Origin: Alloacidobacterium sp035547425
GTDB taxonomy: Bacteria > Acidobacteriota > Terriglobia > Terriglobales > Acidobacteriaceae
DNA length: 64,000 nt
NCBI GenBank assembly: GCA_035547425.1
Contig: DASZUU010000029.1
Span: 1 to 64,000 of the forward strand
Reading direction: 5' to 3'
Part shown: positions 49,747 through 59,165 of the stretch, in pieces
Layout of the letters: each line of letters starts with the position of its first letter
Numbering within the stretch: position 1 is the first letter of the stretch
The notes under the pieces: model-generated
What the model saw: only the letters and a program-made list of their open reading frames with translations
The model's database searches: none
Told to the model about the DNA's origin: nothing
Program-made: the position numbers and the translations under genes

Positions 49747-51186
49747 TTACGCGAGCGGAAGTGAAAAAGAGAAGACCGATCCTACGCCGCGCTGACTGGT
49801 GACGGTTACTTTACCGCCGTGAGCTTCAATGATGGCACGCACGATGGCGAGGCCCATGCCTGTGCCTTGGACGCGGTGACGCTGGCTTTGTCCCCGATAA
49901 AATTTGTCGAAGATGAGCGGCTTGTCGGCATCATCAATGCCTACGCCGTGGTCGCGGATGCTGGTGATCAACATGGAGTCTTTGACTTCAGTGCTGATGA
50001 TGATGGGCGTTCCATCGTCGGAATATTTTGCTGCGTTCTCGAGCAGGTGATGCACTACTTTGCGAATCCAATCAGCGTCGATGCGCACGGGCGGCATTGC
50101 GGGCGGGATGTTGATTTCGATCCTGTGCGTTTCCAGAATGGGATCGGGCTCGGAGATGGTTTCCTGAATGACATTTTTGATCTGCTTCAGCTCCAGGCGC
50201 AGCTGCACCTGATGTGAGTCGAGCTGTGCCATTTCTACGGCTTGTCCGATGAGGCGATTCAGGCGGATGCTTTCTTCATCGATGACCTGGAGCATCTCTT
50301 CTTTTATCGCTGGGTCCTGAATCGTGCCGGACCGGAGGCTGGTGATGGATGCGGTGATTGCAGTCAAGGGCGTGCGCAACTGGTGGGTGACGGAATCGAG
50401 CAGCGCGGTTCTGAGGCGCTCGCTTTCTTGCGCTGCTTCTGTGCGGGCCAGGCGCTCGGCGGTGAGGCTGCGCTCGATGGAAATGGCGATGAGGCTGCCG
50501 AGAGCGTCAATGGTTTCGCGCGAGGGAAGATTGCCGGTGATGGCGAGGGAGCCGATGGGTTGAAGGCCGAGGAGAAGCGGCGCGATGCAGAAATCGGCTT
50601 CCTTGTCGTAACGGGTTTCGGCGTGGGTGGCGGCATCGTGCAAATCCTGCTTGCTCCATTGGCCGGTGCCAGTGAGGGATTGGTAGACCTGATCGTGTTC
50701 GAGGAGAAAAATATTTGCGGCGGTGTTGTGGAAGGTGGTGCTGATGTAAGCGGGGATGCTGTTGAGAAGGTCCGTTGCGCGATCGGGCGTGAGCATTTTC
50801 TGGCTGAGCTCGTAGAGGCGTTCGACTTCGCGGCGCCGTTGATTGGCGGCGCGAGCTTCCTTTTTAACTCGCTCGGATAGATGGCTTGCGAGCACTCCTG
50901 CTGTGAGGAAGGCGAGTAGAGCGACCCAGTTTTGCGTATCGGCAATGGTGAGCGTGCCCGTGGGCGGGAGAAAGAAAAGATTGAAGGCGAGGGCTGCGAT
51001 CACCGACATGTAAACGGAATAGCGAAGGCCAAGGCGATTGGCGACGAACAGAATTCCGAGCAGGAAGGTGAGAGCAACGGTGGTGGGATTCACGTGGATC
51101 AGCCTGCCGTAGACAAATGAAATGCATGCGACCACGCCTGTAACAAACAGGAAGCGTAGAGAAGACAGCAGCCATCGCCGATTCAC
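49747..51186 (-). CDS. KdpD-like sensor histidine kinase (short form)
   Basis: From GTG 51186 the product has 479 residues; the open frame allows a TTG at 51261. It has four membrane helices of the DUF4118/KdpD type (about 5-105), a GAF-like region (about 130-270), a phospho-acceptor helix with H in SVTHQLRTPLTAI and an HATPase (HHLLENAAKYSDDG, IRDHGVGIDD, FDKFYRG, GTGMGLAIVRA). The N-terminal KdpD ATP-binding and Usp domains of the classical sensor are missing. It diverges from kdpE beside kdpFABC. A TATAAT six bases before GTG 51186 suggests a possibly leaderless transcript. Confidence 0.85.
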   Translation of the reverse strand: MNRRWLLSSLRFLFVTGVVACISFVYGRLIHVNPTTVALTFLLGILFVANRLGLRYSVYMSVIAALAFNLFFLPPTGTLTIADTQNWVALLAFLTAGVLASHLSERVKKEARAANQRRREVERLYELSQKMLTPDRATDLLNSIPAYISTTFHNTAANIFLLEHDQVYQSLTGTGQWSKQDLHDAATHAETRYDKEADFCIAPLLLGLQPIGSLAITGNLPSRETIDALGSLIAISIERSLTAERLARTEAAQESERLRTALLDSVTHQLRTPLTAITASITSLRSGTIQDPAIKEEMLQVIDEESIRLNRLIGQAVEMAQLDSHQVQLRLELKQIKNVIQETISEPDPILETHRIEINIPPAMPPVRIDADWIRKVVHHLLENAAKYSDDGTPIIISTEVKDSMLITSIRDHGVGIDDADKPLIFDKFYRGQSQRHRVQGTGMGLAIVRAIIEAHGGKVTVTSQRGVGSVFSFSLPLA

Positions 51187-51262
51187 AGCGCCATTATATC
51201 CACCTGCGCGAGAGGGAATGTTTTCTGCGTGGATAGAGTATTTTGTACTGTGAGGTTGCAAC

Positions 51263-51970
51263 GTGCAGAGCGATTCTTTGGGAAAGATTCTGGTTGTAGA
51301 TGATGAGCCGCAGATTACGCGAGTGGTGCGATCATCGCTGGTTTCAAGCGGCTACGAGGTAGAGGTTGCCGGCGACGGCATTGAAGCATTGGACAAGATG
51401 GTTTCGTGGTCGCCAGACCTGGTGATTACGGACCTTTCCATGCCGCGGATGGATGGTATTGCGCTGTGCAGCGAGATACGATTGCAGTCGAATGTGCCGA
51501 TTCTTGTGCTTTCGGTGAAAGACCAGGAGAACTCGAAGGTGAAGGCTCTGGATGCGGGAGCGGATGATTACATCACGAAGCCGTTTGGGATTCAGGAACT
51601 GCTGGCGCGGGTTCGCGCACATATCCGAAGGCTGAGGGCCAATGCTCCGGAGTCGGAGAATCTGCCTCTGGAGATTGGGGACTTCCGGATCGATCCGGAT
51701 AAGCGGCTGGTAGAGATCAACGGGCGGGAGGTTCATCTTTCGCCGAAGGAGTTCGATCTGCTGTTTTTTATGGCGCTGCGGCCGGAGAAGGTATTGACGC
51801 ATCGCAAGCTGCTGGCTGCGATATGGGGGCCGCGGGCTGTGGAGCAGCCTGAATCGCTGCGCGTGCTGGTGGCGATGCTGCGGAAGAAAATCGAGTCGAA
51901 TGGAGAGCCGAAATACATCATCAATGAGCCGTGGGTCGGTTATCGATTCCAGCCGGGACCGAATGAGTAG
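51263..51970 (+). CDS. kdpE: KdpE response regulator (OmpR family)
   Basis: A 235-residue two-domain regulator starting at GTG 51263 (GAGG seven bases upstream). Receiver: KILVVDDEPQITRVVRSS, phospho-acceptor D57 in VITDLSMPRMDG, and KPFGIQEL with the conserved Lys. A winged-helix DNA-binding domain (LSPKEFDLLFFMALRPEKVL; LRVLVAMLRKKIE) follows. It is encoded just upstream of kdpFABC and next to the KdpD-like kinase, so it very likely controls the potassium pump. Confidence 0.92.
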   Translation: MQSDSLGKILVVDDEPQITRVVRSSLVSSGYEVEVAGDGIEALDKMVSWSPDLVITDLSMPRMDGIALCSEIRLQSNVPILVLSVKDQENSKVKALDAGADDYITKPFGIQELLARVRAHIRRLRANAPESENLPLEIGDFRIDPDKRLVEINGREVHLSPKEFDLLFFMALRPEKVLTHRKLLAAIWGPRAVEQPESLRVLVAMLRKKIESNGEPKYIINEPWVGYRFQPGPNE

Positions 51971-52173
51971 TTGGTTCGCCAAAGAAAATCAGGTTCTTCC
52001 TCCCTTCGTCGTCAGGATGATGACATTCATTCGGCCACGCGTTGATGGCGCTCATGCTGGTTACGCATTTTAGAGACGCGCCTTAGGACCTATATGACTT
52101 TTTAACAACTTCCATACGCACTTTTTACTTCGTTTTCAGTGAACTAAGGGTGGATTACCGGGGACCGGACCTT

Positions 52174-52476
52174 ATGCTCTCACTGAATATTCTTGCCGTG
52201 ATCATTTTCTTCGGCATTTTGTTTCTGGTTTATTGCTACATCGGATTCAGCAAGGCGCAAAAACCGAAACGAAGCTCATCTTACGAGCGAGTTTATTCAA
52301 GCCGCCGCTCATTGAATTCTCCATCCAGTCCAAATCTCGGACAAAGCCGACCACATCGATCGACGAGCGTGCCCAAGTCACGAGAGAGCACTGGTCCGCA
52401 TGTTCCGGTATCGGTATCAAGACTGCGTTTTCTGATTGTCAGACAGCGTATGGCGAAACGGATGCGAGCAGCATGA
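52174..52476 (+). CDS. Possible small membrane protein upstream of kdpF
   Basis: A 100-codon frame from ATG 52174: one strong membrane segment (LNILAVIIFFGILFLVYCYI) then a basic, Ser/Arg/Pro-rich tail without recognisable domain. It may be an expressed small protein, or the hydrophobic start may be real and the tail fortuitous. The ribosome-binding site is weak (GGGGA, nine bases). The preceding 200 bases (51971-52173) are the presumed kdp control region; I see no clear KdpE site. Confidence 0.35.
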   Translation: MLSLNILAVIIFFGILFLVYCYIGFSKAQKPKRSSSYERVYSSRRSLNSPSSPNLGQSRPHRSTSVPKSRESTGPHVPVSVSRLRFLIVRQRMAKRMRAA

Positions 52477-52514
52477 ACGTTGTTTGTATACCGATTCATT
52501 TATGAGGAAGAAAC

Positions 52515-52601
52515 ATGTGGGACATTCTTCTGGTTGTTGCAACGGCTGCATTCTTCGCATTGGCGATTGCTTATATCCATGCGTGCGAGAAATTGAGGTA
52601 A
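52515..52601 (+). CDS. 28-residue membrane peptide before kdpF
   Basis: ATG 52515, preceded by GAGGAAG at seven bases, gives 28 codons: MWDILLVVATAAFFALAIAY, then IHACEKLR, then TAA. It is a single membrane helix with a short basic tail, and only four bases separate it from kdpF. Small ORFs of this shape upstream of kdpF exist in other bacteria as far as I recall. It probably belongs to the Kdp complex or its regulation. Confidence 0.65.
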   Translation: MWDILLVVATAAFFALAIAYIHACEKLR

Positions 52602-52605
52602 GACA

Positions 52606-52686
52606 ATGACGATTCTGTTGCTTGCAGTGACCCTGCTTCTTTTCGTTTATCTGATCTATGCGCTGCTGCGTCCGGAGAAATTCTGA
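52606..52686 (+). CDS. kdpF: Potassium-transporting ATPase subunit KdpF
   Basis: A 26-residue single-helix peptide (TILLLAVTLLLFVYLIYALL, then RPEKF), typical of KdpF, which stabilises the KdpFABC complex. Its TGA overlaps the kdpA ATG (TGATG). Confidence 0.85.
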   Translation: MTILLLAVTLLLFVYLIYALLRPEKF

Positions 52687-54461
52687 TGACACCGAACGGA
52701 TGGCTACAGATTGCGTTGTTCTTCGGTATTCTGCTGATCATTACCAAGCCGCTTGGCGTTTACATGGCGCGGGTGCTGGAGAGAGAGCACTCGTTTCTGG
52801 ACCGCATCTTCGATCCGGTGGAGCGTGTGCTGTACCGGCTGACAGGCGTGGATGAATCGCATGAGATGCGGTGGACGGAGTATGCGATTGCGATGCTGCT
52901 GTTCAGCGCGGTGACGATGCTGCTGACATATGTACTGCAACGCGTACAACTGCATTTGCCGTGGAATCCACAGCACCTGGGAGCGGTGAACCCGGACCTT
53001 GCATTTAATACGGCTGCATCGTTTACGACGAATACGAATTGGCAATCGTATACGCCGGAATCGACGATGAGTTACCTGACCCAGATGCTGGGGCTGGCGA
53101 CGCACAACTTCTGGTCGGCAGCTATAGGCATGGCGTTGGCAGCTGCATTGATTCGCGGCATATCGCGGAAGGAGAGCAATACGCTGGGAAATTTCTGGGT
53201 AGACATGACGCGCGCTACCCTGCGCATTCTTCTGCCGATGTGCGTGGTCTTTGGACTGGTGCTTGTTTCGCAGGGCGTGATTCAGAACTTCAAGCCATAC
53301 GACCATGCGAAGGTTCTGGAGCCGCAGAAAATTTTGTCGACTGACATCAGCGGAAAAACTGCAACGCAGACTGTTACGACGCAGACGATTGCGCAGGGGC
53401 CGGCGGCTTCGCAGGAAGTGATCAAGATGCTGGGAACCAATGGCGGCGGCTTCTTTAATGCGAACAGCGCGCATCCATTTGAAAACCCCACTCCGTTTTC
53501 CAATCTGCTGGAGATGCTTTTGATCTTCTGCATTCCGGCGGGCTTTACTGCGACGCTGGGCAGGATGACAGGATCGCCACGGCATGGATGGGCTGTTTTT
53601 GCTGCGATGTCAGTGTTCTTTTTTGCCGGAGTTGCGGTTGCATACTGGGGGGAGTCACAGCCGAATCCGTTGCTGCATGGAGTGGATCAGCAGGTGACTG
53701 CGATGCAGCCGGGTGGCAACATGGAAGGCAAGGAAGTGCGCTTCGGGATTGCTGCCTCTGCATTGTTCGCCACGGTAACAACGGACGCGAGCTGCGGCGC
53801 AGTGAATGCGATGCATGATTCGTTTATGCCCCTGGGCGGAATGGTGCCGCTGATCAACATCATGTTGGGCGAGGTTGTTTTCGGCGGAGTGGGCGCGGGC
53901 ATGTACGGAATCCTGGTGATGGTCGTGCTTACCGTGTTTATCGCAGGATTGATGGTGGGCCGAACGCCGGAATACCTGGGCAAGAAAATCGAATCGTATG
54001 ACGTGAAGATGGCGATGCTGTATGTGCTTATCTTTCCGCTTTCCATCCTGGTATTCACCGCGATCGCTGCGTTGTCGCCGACGTATGGTTTGAGCAGTTT
54101 GAACAATGCCGGGCCGCATGGCTTGACGGAGATGCTTTACGCCTACACGTCAGGAACCGGCAACAACGGGTCTGCATTTGCCGGACTGAGTGCGAACACA
54201 CACTTCTACAACCTGACGATCGCTGTGGCGATGCTGGTTGGCCGCTTCCTGATGATTGTGCCGATGCTGGCGATTGCAGGAAATCTGGCAACGAAGAAAC
54301 TTGTGCCGCCTTCTTCGGGAACATTCCCGGTGACAACGCCGCTGTTCACTACGCTGCTTGTGGGAGTGATTTTGATTGTCGGCGCGCTGACATTTTTCCC
54401 TGTGCTGAGCCTGGGGCCGATTCTGGAGCACCTGCTGCTTCATGCAGGAAAGGTGTTTTAA
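52686..54461 (+). CDS. kdpA: Potassium-transporting ATPase, potassium-binding subunit KdpA
   Basis: A 591-residue membrane protein that forms the potassium-selective entry of the pump. Family segments: TEYAIAMLLFSAVTMLLTYV near the start, FNTAASFTTNTNWQSY (first filter region), LGTNGGGFFNANSAHPFENP, TTDASCGAVNAMHDSF and GTGNNGSAFAGL, the four selectivity-filter repeats. The length is normal. It is translationally coupled to kdpF. Confidence 0.97.
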   Translation: MTPNGWLQIALFFGILLIITKPLGVYMARVLEREHSFLDRIFDPVERVLYRLTGVDESHEMRWTEYAIAMLLFSAVTMLLTYVLQRVQLHLPWNPQHLGAVNPDLAFNTAASFTTNTNWQSYTPESTMSYLTQMLGLATHNFWSAAIGMALAAALIRGISRKESNTLGNFWVDMTRATLRILLPMCVVFGLVLVSQGVIQNFKPYDHAKVLEPQKILSTDISGKTATQTVTTQTIAQGPAASQEVIKMLGTNGGGFFNANSAHPFENPTPFSNLLEMLLIFCIPAGFTATLGRMTGSPRHGWAVFAAMSVFFFAGVAVAYWGESQPNPLLHGVDQQVTAMQPGGNMEGKEVRFGIAASALFATVTTDASCGAVNAMHDSFMPLGGMVPLINIMLGEVVFGGVGAGMYGILVMVVLTVFIAGLMVGRTPEYLGKKIESYDVKMAMLYVLIFPLSILVFTAIAALSPTYGLSSLNNAGPHGLTEMLYAYTSGTGNNGSAFAGLSANTHFYNLTIAVAMLVGRFLMIVPMLAIAGNLATKKLVPPSSGTFPVTTPLFTTLLVGVILIVGALTFFPVLSLGPILEHLLLHAGKVF

Positions 54462-54471
54462 GGGAGACATT

Positions 54472-56565
54472 ATGGCAACTGTATCTGTCATTGAGGAAAC
54501 AACGATTCCACAACCTGCCATGGGGCATTCCGGCAGGCCGAAGAGATCATTGTGGGACGGCAAGATTGTGCGCCAGGCACTTCTGGATGCGTTCAAGAAG
54601 CTGAATCCGCGGGTCATGATGCGGAACCCGGTAATGTTTGTTGTGGAGATCGGGAGCATCGTTACGACTGTGCTCTTAATTCAAGGCTTGACGACTCACC
54701 AGAGCGCTTTTCGTTTTGATTTGCAGATTACATTGTGGCTTTGGTTTACGGTGCTATTTGCAAATTTTGCCGAGGCCATGGCCGAGGGCCGCGGTAAAGC
54801 GCAGGCTGAGACGCTACGCCGCGCTAAATCGGAGACTACGGCGCATCGTCTGCTGCCCAATGGCGAGAGCGAAGATATTCCGAGCGCCAAGCTGCGTGCC
54901 GGCGATGCGGTTGTTGTGATTGCCGGAGAATTGATTCCCGGAGATGGCGAAGTGATCGACGGCGTCGCTTCTGTCGATGAGTCGGCGATTACCGGCGAAT
55001 CTGCGCCGGTGATACGGGAGTCGGGCGGCGACCGATCGGCTGTGACGGGCGGCACCAAGGTGCTTTCGGATCACCTGAAGATTAGGATCACTTCGAATCC
55101 GGGCGAGACGTTTCTGGACAAGATGATTGCGCTGGTGGAAGGCGCTGAACGGCAGAAGACTCCGAATGAGATTGCGTTGAATATTCTGCTGGCCGGGCTG
55201 ACGGTCATCTTTCTTTTAGCGGTTGTGACGCTGCAGCCGTTTGCGATTTACTCGCATGCGTCGCAAACCGTGTTCGTGCTGGTTTCGCTGTTGGTGTGCC
55301 TTATTCCGACGACGATTGGCGGATTGCTTTCCGCAATCGGCATAGCGGGCATGGACAGGCTGGTGCAGCATAATGTGCTGGCTATGAGCGGTCGGGCGGT
55401 GGAGGCGGCAGGCGATGTAAATACGCTGCTGCTGGATAAGACCGGGACTATTACGTTCGGCAATCGCCAGGCGGCGGATTTTATTGCGGCGCGCGGCGTG
55501 AGCGATGAGCAGTTAGCCGATGCTGCGCAGCTTTCTTCGCTACCGGATGAAACGCCGGAAGGACGATCGATTGTTGTTCTGGCCAAGGAGCGCTATGGAT
55601 TGCGCGGGCGCGATTTAGAGGAGCTGAATGCTGAGTTTGTGCCTTTCAGCGCGGCGACGCGCATGTCCGGCGTGAATATCGGCAAGGCCGTGATTCGCAA
55701 GGGCTCTGCCGATGCGATCAGTAAATTTGTGGAGGAGCGCGGCGGGTCGGTTCCGAAAGATGTTCGTGATGCTGTCGATTCGATTGCGCGCTCGGGAGGC
55801 ACTCCGCTGGTGGTTGCCAGAGATCAGCATGTGATGGGAGTGATCTACCTGAAAGACATTGTGAAGGGTGGCATGAAGGAGCGGTTTGCGCAACTGCGCA
55901 GAATGGGAATTCGCACCATCATGATTACCGGAGACAATCCTCTGACCGCGGCTGCGATTGCGCGGGAAGCGGGCGTGGATGATTTTCTGGCAGAGGCGAA
56001 GCCGAAAGACAAGATGGACTTGATTAAGCGGGAGCAGGCGCAGGGAAAGCTTGTTGCGATGACAGGCGACGGAACAAATGATGCTCCGGCACTGGCGCAG
56101 GCCGATGTTGGCGTTGCGATGAATACGGGAACGCAGGCTGCGAAAGAAGCGGGAAACATGGTCGATCTCGATTCCAACCCGACAAAGCTGATCGAGATTG
56201 TTGAGATCGGCAAGCAACTGCTGATGACGCGGGGCGCACTGACGACGTTTTCCATTGCCAATGACGTGGCCAAATACTTTGCCATCATTCCAGCAATGTT
56301 TGCCGGAGCATTCCCTGTGCTGAATGCGCTGAACATCATGCACTTGAAGACACCGCAGTCTGCGATTTTGTCAGCGGTGATTTTTAATGCGCTCATTATC
56401 ATTGCGCTGATTCCGCTGGCGCTGCGGGGCGTGCGATACAGGGCGCTTGGGGCGGCGGCTTTGCTGCAGCGCAATTTGTGGATCTATGGTTTCGGCGGCA
56501 TTGTGGTGCCGTTCATCGGTATCAAGCTTATCGACATTGTTATTACCGCCATTCATCTGGCTTAG
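54472..56565 (+). CDS. kdpB: Potassium-transporting P-type ATPase subunit KdpB
   Basis: A 697-residue P-type ATPase starting at ATG 54472 (GGGAG five bases upstream); the open frame upstream runs into kdpA. TGES at 174-177 is the dephosphorylation motif, D322 in DKTGT the phosphorylation site, then KGSADA (nucleotide binding) and GDGTNDAPALAQADVG (hinge). CLIPTTIGG in the membrane is typical of KdpB. It hydrolyses ATP to drive potassium uptake. Confidence 0.97.
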   Translation: MATVSVIEETTIPQPAMGHSGRPKRSLWDGKIVRQALLDAFKKLNPRVMMRNPVMFVVEIGSIVTTVLLIQGLTTHQSAFRFDLQITLWLWFTVLFANFAEAMAEGRGKAQAETLRRAKSETTAHRLLPNGESEDIPSAKLRAGDAVVVIAGELIPGDGEVIDGVASVDESAITGESAPVIRESGGDRSAVTGGTKVLSDHLKIRITSNPGETFLDKMIALVEGAERQKTPNEIALNILLAGLTVIFLLAVVTLQPFAIYSHASQTVFVLVSLLVCLIPTTIGGLLSAIGIAGMDRLVQHNVLAMSGRAVEAAGDVNTLLLDKTGTITFGNRQAADFIAARGVSDEQLADAAQLSSLPDETPEGRSIVVLAKERYGLRGRDLEELNAEFVPFSAATRMSGVNIGKAVIRKGSADAISKFVEERGGSVPKDVRDAVDSIARSGGTPLVVARDQHVMGVIYLKDIVKGGMKERFAQLRRMGIRTIMITGDNPLTAAAIAREAGVDDFLAEAKPKDKMDLIKREQAQGKLVAMTGDGTNDAPALAQADVGVAMNTGTQAAKEAGNMVDLDSNPTKLIEIVEIGKQLLMTRGALTTFSIANDVAKYFAIIPAMFAGAFPVLNALNIMHLKTPQSAILSAVIFNALIIIALIPLALRGVRYRALGAAALLQRNLWIYGFGGIVVPFIGIKLIDIVITAIHLA

Positions 56566-56577
56566 GAGTGAACGAAA

Positions 56578-57165
56578 ATGCGCAGGAATCTTATTACCTC
56601 TATTCTCTATACCGTGGTTACGGGATTGCTTTTGGGGATTGCGTATCCGCTGGCGATGACGGGACTGGCGCATGCTTTTTTTCGCGATAAGGCCGATGGG
56701 CAGTTAATTGTGAAGGATGGCAATGTAATTGGCTCGCGGATTATCGGGCAGGAGTTCAGCGGAGCGCAATACTTTCACGGCAGGCCGTCAGCCGCGGGGG
56801 CGAATGGATATGATGCTACTTCGTCGAGCGGCTCCAATTATGGGCCTACCAACAAAAAATATGTGGACGCGGTGGATGGCGATGCTGCCGCTTTGCAGCC
56901 GGAAAATCCCGGCGTACCGGTGCCTGTCGACCTGATCACACGGTCAGGCTCAGGGCTCGATCCGGATATTACGCCGGCTGCGGCGTACTTCCAGGCCGCA
57001 AGGATTGCGAAGGCGCGCAATCTACCAAAGGATGCGGTGGACAAGCTTATCGCCAAGCATACGACACCGAGGCAATTCGGTTTGCTTGGGGAGCCGCGGG
57101 TGAATGTGCTGGAGTTGAATCTCAATCTGGATCAAACTACCGGCGGCGTGGCGGCGCTGCAATAA
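56578..57165 (+). CDS. kdpC: Potassium-transporting ATPase subunit KdpC
   Basis: A 195-residue protein with an N-terminal membrane helix (TVVTGLLLGIAYPLAMTGLA) and a periplasmic domain: GSRIIGQEFSGAQYFHGRPS, SSGSNYGPTNKKYVDAV and VPVDLITRSGSGLDPDITPA. AGGAG precedes the ATG. It ends the kdpFABC operon. Confidence 0.96.
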   Translation: MRRNLITSILYTVVTGLLLGIAYPLAMTGLAHAFFRDKADGQLIVKDGNVIGSRIIGQEFSGAQYFHGRPSAAGANGYDATSSSGSNYGPTNKKYVDAVDGDAAALQPENPGVPVPVDLITRSGSGLDPDITPAAAYFQAARIAKARNLPKDAVDKLIAKHTTPRQFGLLGEPRVNVLELNLNLDQTTGGVAALQ

Positions 57166-57281
57166 ACAACGTTCGACGCTGAAGCGGTTTTGGGCGGCTC
57201 TGCTTTTGGCAGGGCCGTTTCTTTTGTCTGCGAAGGTCGCAAGCGTTAGAAGATGTTTCGCGGAATATGTGCAATATATTG

Positions 57282-57297
57282 TATACGAATACGTATA
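57282..57297. promoter_or_regulatory. TATACG inverted repeat upstream of the DUF885 gene
   Basis: TATACG-AATA-CGTATA forms an inverted repeat in an AT-rich stretch 47 bases before the DUF885 start. Its position fits an operator or promoter region; no regulator is identified. Confidence 0.35.
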
Positions 57298-57343
57298 TTA
57301 TGATTCATAATGATCTGGTTCCTCCTATTCCAAGGACATACGC

Positions 57344-59137
57344 ATGAAAAAACCGATGATTGCATCGAAGATGCGAACTAGCGTGCGGAGTTTCGAGAAG
57401 ATGCTTGCTGTGCCGGGTATATTTCTGCTGCTGGGAATTCCCTGTGCAGCAGCGGTAACCGCTGCAACTGACGCCAGGATGCCGCAAGTGATTCAAGAGT
57501 ACAGCGCGGACCGCGAAAGCCTGATGCAGTCCTATGTTGTGACTATCTCGCCGGAGCGCTTTGCTCGGATGGAGAAGTTTTACAACGATGAACTGGCGAT
57601 GCTGGATGGTGTGAACTTTGACGGGCTTACGCATGAAGACCAGATTGATTATTTATTGCTGAAGCATAGCTGCCAGTCGGAGCTGCACCAACTGGCGATT
57701 GAGAAAAAGCAGGTGGCGGAGATGGAGCCTCTGCTGCCGTTCGCAAAGAGCATTGAAGAGCTGATGGAAAAGAAACGGCTGATGCAGCGGCCCGATGCTG
57801 AAAAGTCTGCGCAGATGCTGAGCGAGATAGCGAAGCAGATTGCGGCGACGGAAAAGCAGTTGAGCCCGGCGCCGGAGGCTTCCGGAGCGAAGAGGCCGAA
57901 GATCGATCCGATGATTGCAAATCGGGCGGTTATGGCGACTCGCCAGCTGACCAGGGATTTGCAGAAGTGGTTTGAGCAGTACAACGGCTATGATCCGTCG
58001 TTCACATGGTGGGTGGGTGTTTCTTGCAAGAATGCAAATCAATCGTTGAATGACTATGTCACGTTTCTAAAGGAAAAGCTGATCGGCATTAAAGCCGATG
58101 ACAAGACGACGATCATCGGCGATCCAGTGGGCAGGGATGCTCTAATGGCGGAGCTTGCTGACAACATGATTGATTACACGCCGGAGGAGCTAATTGCGAT
58201 TGCGCAGACCGAGTATGACTGGTGCATGCGCGAGATGCTGAAAGCATCGCATGAGATGGGTTTCGGCGATGACTGGCACGCTGCGGTGGAAAAGGTGAAG
58301 CAGATGCATGTGCAGCCGGGCGAGCAGCCTGAGCTAATTCGCAAGCTGGTGGTCGAAGGCAGTGATTTCGTAAAGAAGAATGACCTGGTAACAGTGCCGC
58401 CGCTGGCGGATGAGACGTGGCGCATGATCATGATGACGCCTGAGCGGCAGCTGGTGAATCCTTTCTTTACCGGCGGTGATGAGATCAGCGTGTCGTTCCC
58501 GACGGACACGATGACCTATGAGCAACGCGAGATGAGCATGAGGGGAAACAATATTCCTTTTGCTCGCGCGACCGCATTTCATGAAATGATTCCGGGGCAC
58601 TTTCTCCAGTTTTATATGAACAAGCGATATCGCCCTTACCGACAGGAGTTCTCCACGCCTTTCTGGATAGAAGGGAATGCGCTTTGGTGGGAGATGTTGT
58701 TTTGGGACAAGGGATTTGAGCGGACACCGGAAGAGCGCGTAGGAGCGCTTGTGTGGAGAATGCATCGCTCGGCGCGCGTTCTGTTCACGATGAACTTTCA
58801 TCTGGGCAGATGGACACCGCAGCAGTGCGTGAAGTTCCTGATGGACAATGTGGGATTTGATGTGGATAACGCGACGGCTGAGGTTCGGCGCAGTTTCGAT
58901 GGATCGGTTGGACCGCTTTATCAGTGCGCTTACCTGATGGGTGCGTTGCAGTTCCGGGCGCTGCACAAGGAGCTGGTGGATTCCGGCAAGATGACCAACC
59001 GTCAATTCCACGACACGATTCTGCAGGAGAACACGATGCCGATCGAGCTGTTGCGGGCAGATATGGAGAACCTGAAGCTGACGAAGGATTACAAGACGAA
59101 TTGGAAATTCTACGGCGAGCATCCCGAGCATCCGTAA
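57344..59137 (+). CDS. DUF885-family metallopeptidase-like protein, exported
   Basis: A 597-residue exported protein: signal peptide at about 20-38 (AVPGIFLLLGIPCAAAV) and an all-helical DUF885 fold. A zinc-site motif HEMIPGH is at 413-419, with a downstream glutamate-bearing segment FWIEGNALWWEMLFWD. DUF885 proteins resemble M3/M32-like helical carboxypeptidases and are presumed periplasmic peptidases. A Lys/Glu-rich stretch lies at about 115-175. First of three same-direction exported enzymes. Confidence 0.85.
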   Translation: MKKPMIASKMRTSVRSFEKMLAVPGIFLLLGIPCAAAVTAATDARMPQVIQEYSADRESLMQSYVVTISPERFARMEKFYNDELAMLDGVNFDGLTHEDQIDYLLLKHSCQSELHQLAIEKKQVAEMEPLLPFAKSIEELMEKKRLMQRPDAEKSAQMLSEIAKQIAATEKQLSPAPEASGAKRPKIDPMIANRAVMATRQLTRDLQKWFEQYNGYDPSFTWWVGVSCKNANQSLNDYVTFLKEKLIGIKADDKTTIIGDPVGRDALMAELADNMIDYTPEELIAIAQTEYDWCMREMLKASHEMGFGDDWHAAVEKVKQMHVQPGEQPELIRKLVVEGSDFVKKNDLVTVPPLADETWRMIMMTPERQLVNPFFTGGDEISVSFPTDTMTYEQREMSMRGNNIPFARATAFHEMIPGHFLQFYMNKRYRPYRQEFSTPFWIEGNALWWEMLFWDKGFERTPEERVGALVWRMHRSARVLFTMNFHLGRWTPQQCVKFLMDNVGFDVDNATAEVRRSFDGSVGPLYQCAYLMGALQFRALHKELVDSGKMTNRQFHDTILQENTMPIELLRADMENLKLTKDYKTNWKFYGEHPEHP

Positions 59138-59165
59138 ATCATCGCTGTAAATGAGAGGAAAGTTG

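Noticed and set aside
51971..52173. KdpE-binding site upstream of the kdp genes
   Set aside because: T-rich stretches are present but nothing clearly matches the known KdpE box, so no site is claimed.
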